Origin: Patescibacteria group bacterium
GTDB taxonomy: Bacteria; Patescibacteriota; Patescibacteriia; 2-12-FULL-60-25
NCBI GenBank assembly: GCA_023229665.1
Contig: JALNYW010000012.1
Coordinates: forward strand, 1 to 7,783
DNA: 7,783 bases
Direction of reading: 5' to 3'
The notes beneath the pieces are model-generated. The model was not told where the DNA came from. It searched no databases and was given only the letters and a program-made list of their open reading frames with translations. Positions 6,879 through 7,783 of this stretch are shown one piece after another. The position numbers and the translations under genes were made by a program. Within the stretch, counting starts at the first letter, position 1, and each line of letters opens with the position of its first letter.

Positions 6879-6882
6879 GCCT

Positions 6883-6887
6883 CACCT
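6883..6887 (-). promoter_or_regulatory. Probable Shine-Dalgarno AGGTG
   Basis: The minus-strand sequence AAGGTGAGGC precedes the ATG at 6878, leaving AGGTG four bases from the start. It is a moderate match and supports the chosen start over a longer one. Confidence 0.5.
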
Positions 6888-6930
6888 TGGTAAAAAGAGC
6901 GGGATCAACCGGAATCCGTCCGGCACGGCA

Positions 6931-6945
6931 TCTGTATGGTACAGA
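6931..6945. repeat. Short hairpin TCTGTA-tgg-TACAGA
   Basis: A perfect 6-bp inverted repeat with a three-base loop lies 53 bases upstream of the start of the minus-strand gene at 6878 and upstream of the nusA promoter. It could be an operator between the divergent genes or part of the minus-strand leader. No convincing minus-strand promoter was found in 6890-7050. Confidence 0.3.
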
Positions 6946-6976
6946 CAGGGGTCTAACCTAAGCCAAAACGCCAATC

Positions 6977-7005
6977 TTGTCAATCTGGATTTGTTCTGGT
7001 ATCCT
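6977..7005 (+). promoter_or_regulatory. Sigma-70-type promoter of nusA
   Basis: TTGTCA (6977-6982, five of six matches to TTGACA), exactly 17 bases, then TATCCT (7000-7005, four of six to TATAAT) with an extended -10 TGG directly before it (TG at 6997-6998). A start near 7012 would give a leader of about 45 nt before the nusA ATG. Confidence 0.65.
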
Positions 7006-7014
7006 CTTGCCATT

Positions 7015-7035
7015 GCTCGATCTGGATGATCGGGC
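7015..7035 (+). promoter_or_regulatory. Leader hairpin before nusA
   Basis: GCTCGATC (7015-7022) pairs with GATCGGGC (7028-7035) over 8 bp (one T-G wobble) around the loop TGGAT, followed by TTATTTATTA. It starts within a few bases of the predicted transcript start and ends 21 bases before the nusA ATG. The shape recalls a weak terminator or attenuator, or a 5' stabilising stem. Confidence 0.4.
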
Positions 7036-7056
7036 TTATTTATTACCTACACGATT

Positions 7057-7783
7057 ATGGCCTCACCCATCAGCACAGCGATGAAACAGATCGCGGACGA
7101 AAAGAATATTTCTTTTGAGTCCGTGTTGGAAACGGTCGAGAACGCTCTCGCCGCCGCCTATCGCAAAGACTTCGGCAACAAGAACCAGAACCTCCAGGTC
7201 GAGTTTGACCCGGAAAAATACGACGGCATGACCGGCGGCATCCGCGTGTTTGACGTGAAGACGGTCGTCGAGGACATGGAGCTCGATGAAGACTACTTTG
7301 CCCGTCTCGACGCCGCGACAGCCCCTAAGAAGGACAAGCCGTTCGATAAAAGCGCTCCCAAGCCTGATCCGGCTGCGGCAGAAGTTCTTCCGGATGAATT
7401 CAAGTTCAACCCGAAGACCATGATCATGTTGAGCGATGCCCGCGACTTGAAGCCGGACGCCAAAGTCGATGAAGAGATTCGTGTAGAGCTCGGAGTGCCT
7501 GCCGCCTTTGGTCGCATGGCCGCCCAAACCGCCAAGCAGGTTATTTTGCAAAAGATCCGCGAGGCAGAACGCGGCGTCATCTTCTCCGACTTCAAGGGCC
7601 GCGAAGGCGAGCTCATGAATGTCACGGTTCAGCGCCGTGAAGGCCGCCTCGTCCTTATCGACCTTGGTCGCGCCACCGGCATCATGCTTCCGGAAGACCA
7701 GGTCGAGAGCGAGCGCTACTTCCCGGGAACGCGTATCAAGGCCTTGCTCCGCTCGGTCGAGATGACCACGCGCGGTCCGGAAA
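7057..7783 (+). CDS. nusA: Transcription termination/antitermination factor NusA (3' partial)
   Basis: 242 codons are visible and the frame runs off the window. NusA binds RNA polymerase and nascent RNA and modulates pausing, termination and antitermination. ATG 7057 is the only plausible start: an in-frame TGA lies at 7027 and no ATG sits between; no Shine-Dalgarno is visible. Residues 1-145 form the polymerase-binding N-terminal domain. Residues 151-172 carry the hallmark FGRMAAQTAKQVILQKIREA stretch, close to the E. coli sequence. The S1 RNA-binding domain starts near 178 and continues past GIMLPEDQ (218-225). The KH domains lie outside the window. Residues about 73-117 form an Asp/Lys/Pro/Ala-rich segment where E. 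coli NusA has only a few residues, in the middle of the N-terminal domain. Codon use is mixed GAA/GAG and GC-moderate, matching the giant gene more than the two genes between them. It is divergent from the gene at 6120-6878. Confidence 0.95.
   Translation, partial: MASPISTAMKQIADEKNISFESVLETVENALAAAYRKDFGNKNQNLQVEFDPEKYDGMTGGIRVFDVKTVVEDMELDEDYFARLDAATAPKKDKPFDKSAPKPDPAAAEVLPDEFKFNPKTMIMLSDARDLKPDAKVDEEIRVELGVPAAFGRMAAQTAKQVILQKIREAERGVIFSDFKGREGELMNVTVQRREGRLVLIDLGRATGIMLPEDQVESERYFPGTRIKALLRSVEMTTRGPE

Noticed and set aside
6043..6885. 280-residue minus-strand frame overlapping the gene at 6120-6878
   Set aside because: Composition is extreme in Arg, Ala and His, it runs through the palindromic terminator, and it lacks a hydrophobic pattern. 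It is a shadow of the GC-rich gene.
6111..6893. 260-residue plus-strand frame opposite the gene at 6120-6878
   Set aside because: Very rich in Arg, Glu, His and Leu, as expected from the antisense of GC-rich codons; no start signal supports it.

Overview
The window looks like a piece of a candidate-phyla-radiation (Patescibacteria) chromosome of moderate GC, or something with similar gene architecture. This is inference. It rests on a very large, cysteine-rich, probably secreted protein with no obvious catalytic domain, and on a NusA whose N-terminal domain carries a long lysine/proline/acid-rich insertion. Placement below that level is not possible from the sequence alone.

Layout: (1) Bases 1-5168 (+) hold the 3' part of one giant gene (at least 1721 codons, 5' end outside the window). 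It encodes a modular extracellular-type protein with repeated Cys-loop motifs, a single Ca2+-loop-like motif and a PKD-like fold split by Cys-rich modules. (2) Bases 5182-5222 are a strong GC-rich hairpin, the likely terminator. (3) Bases 5243-5872 (-) encode a lipoprotein with a Pro/Asp/Gly/Thr-rich linker, in GC-rich codons and in a style typical of Myxococcota. (4) Bases 5873-6119 are AT-rich intergenic DNA with a structured leader, TTGAC-type half-sites and promoter-like elements, ending in a perfect 30-bp palindrome that is the terminator of the next gene. (5) Bases 6120-6878 (-) are a second GC-rich gene of unrecognised function. (6) Bases 6879-7056 carry a good + strand promoter and a leader hairpin. 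(7) From base 7057 to the window end is the 5' part of nusA (+).

The main oddity is that two strongly GC-biased, GAG/CTG/CGC-using minus-strand genes sit between two genes of a different codon style. The AT-rich control DNA and the GCCCCCG-cored terminators around them look like those of the resident genome. Two separate acquisitions from a high-GC donor would explain this, and so would an assembly artefact. An 8-bp direct repeat (AGGAGCGT) brackets the lipoprotein gene. No CRISPR, tRNA, rRNA, transposase or integrase was seen.
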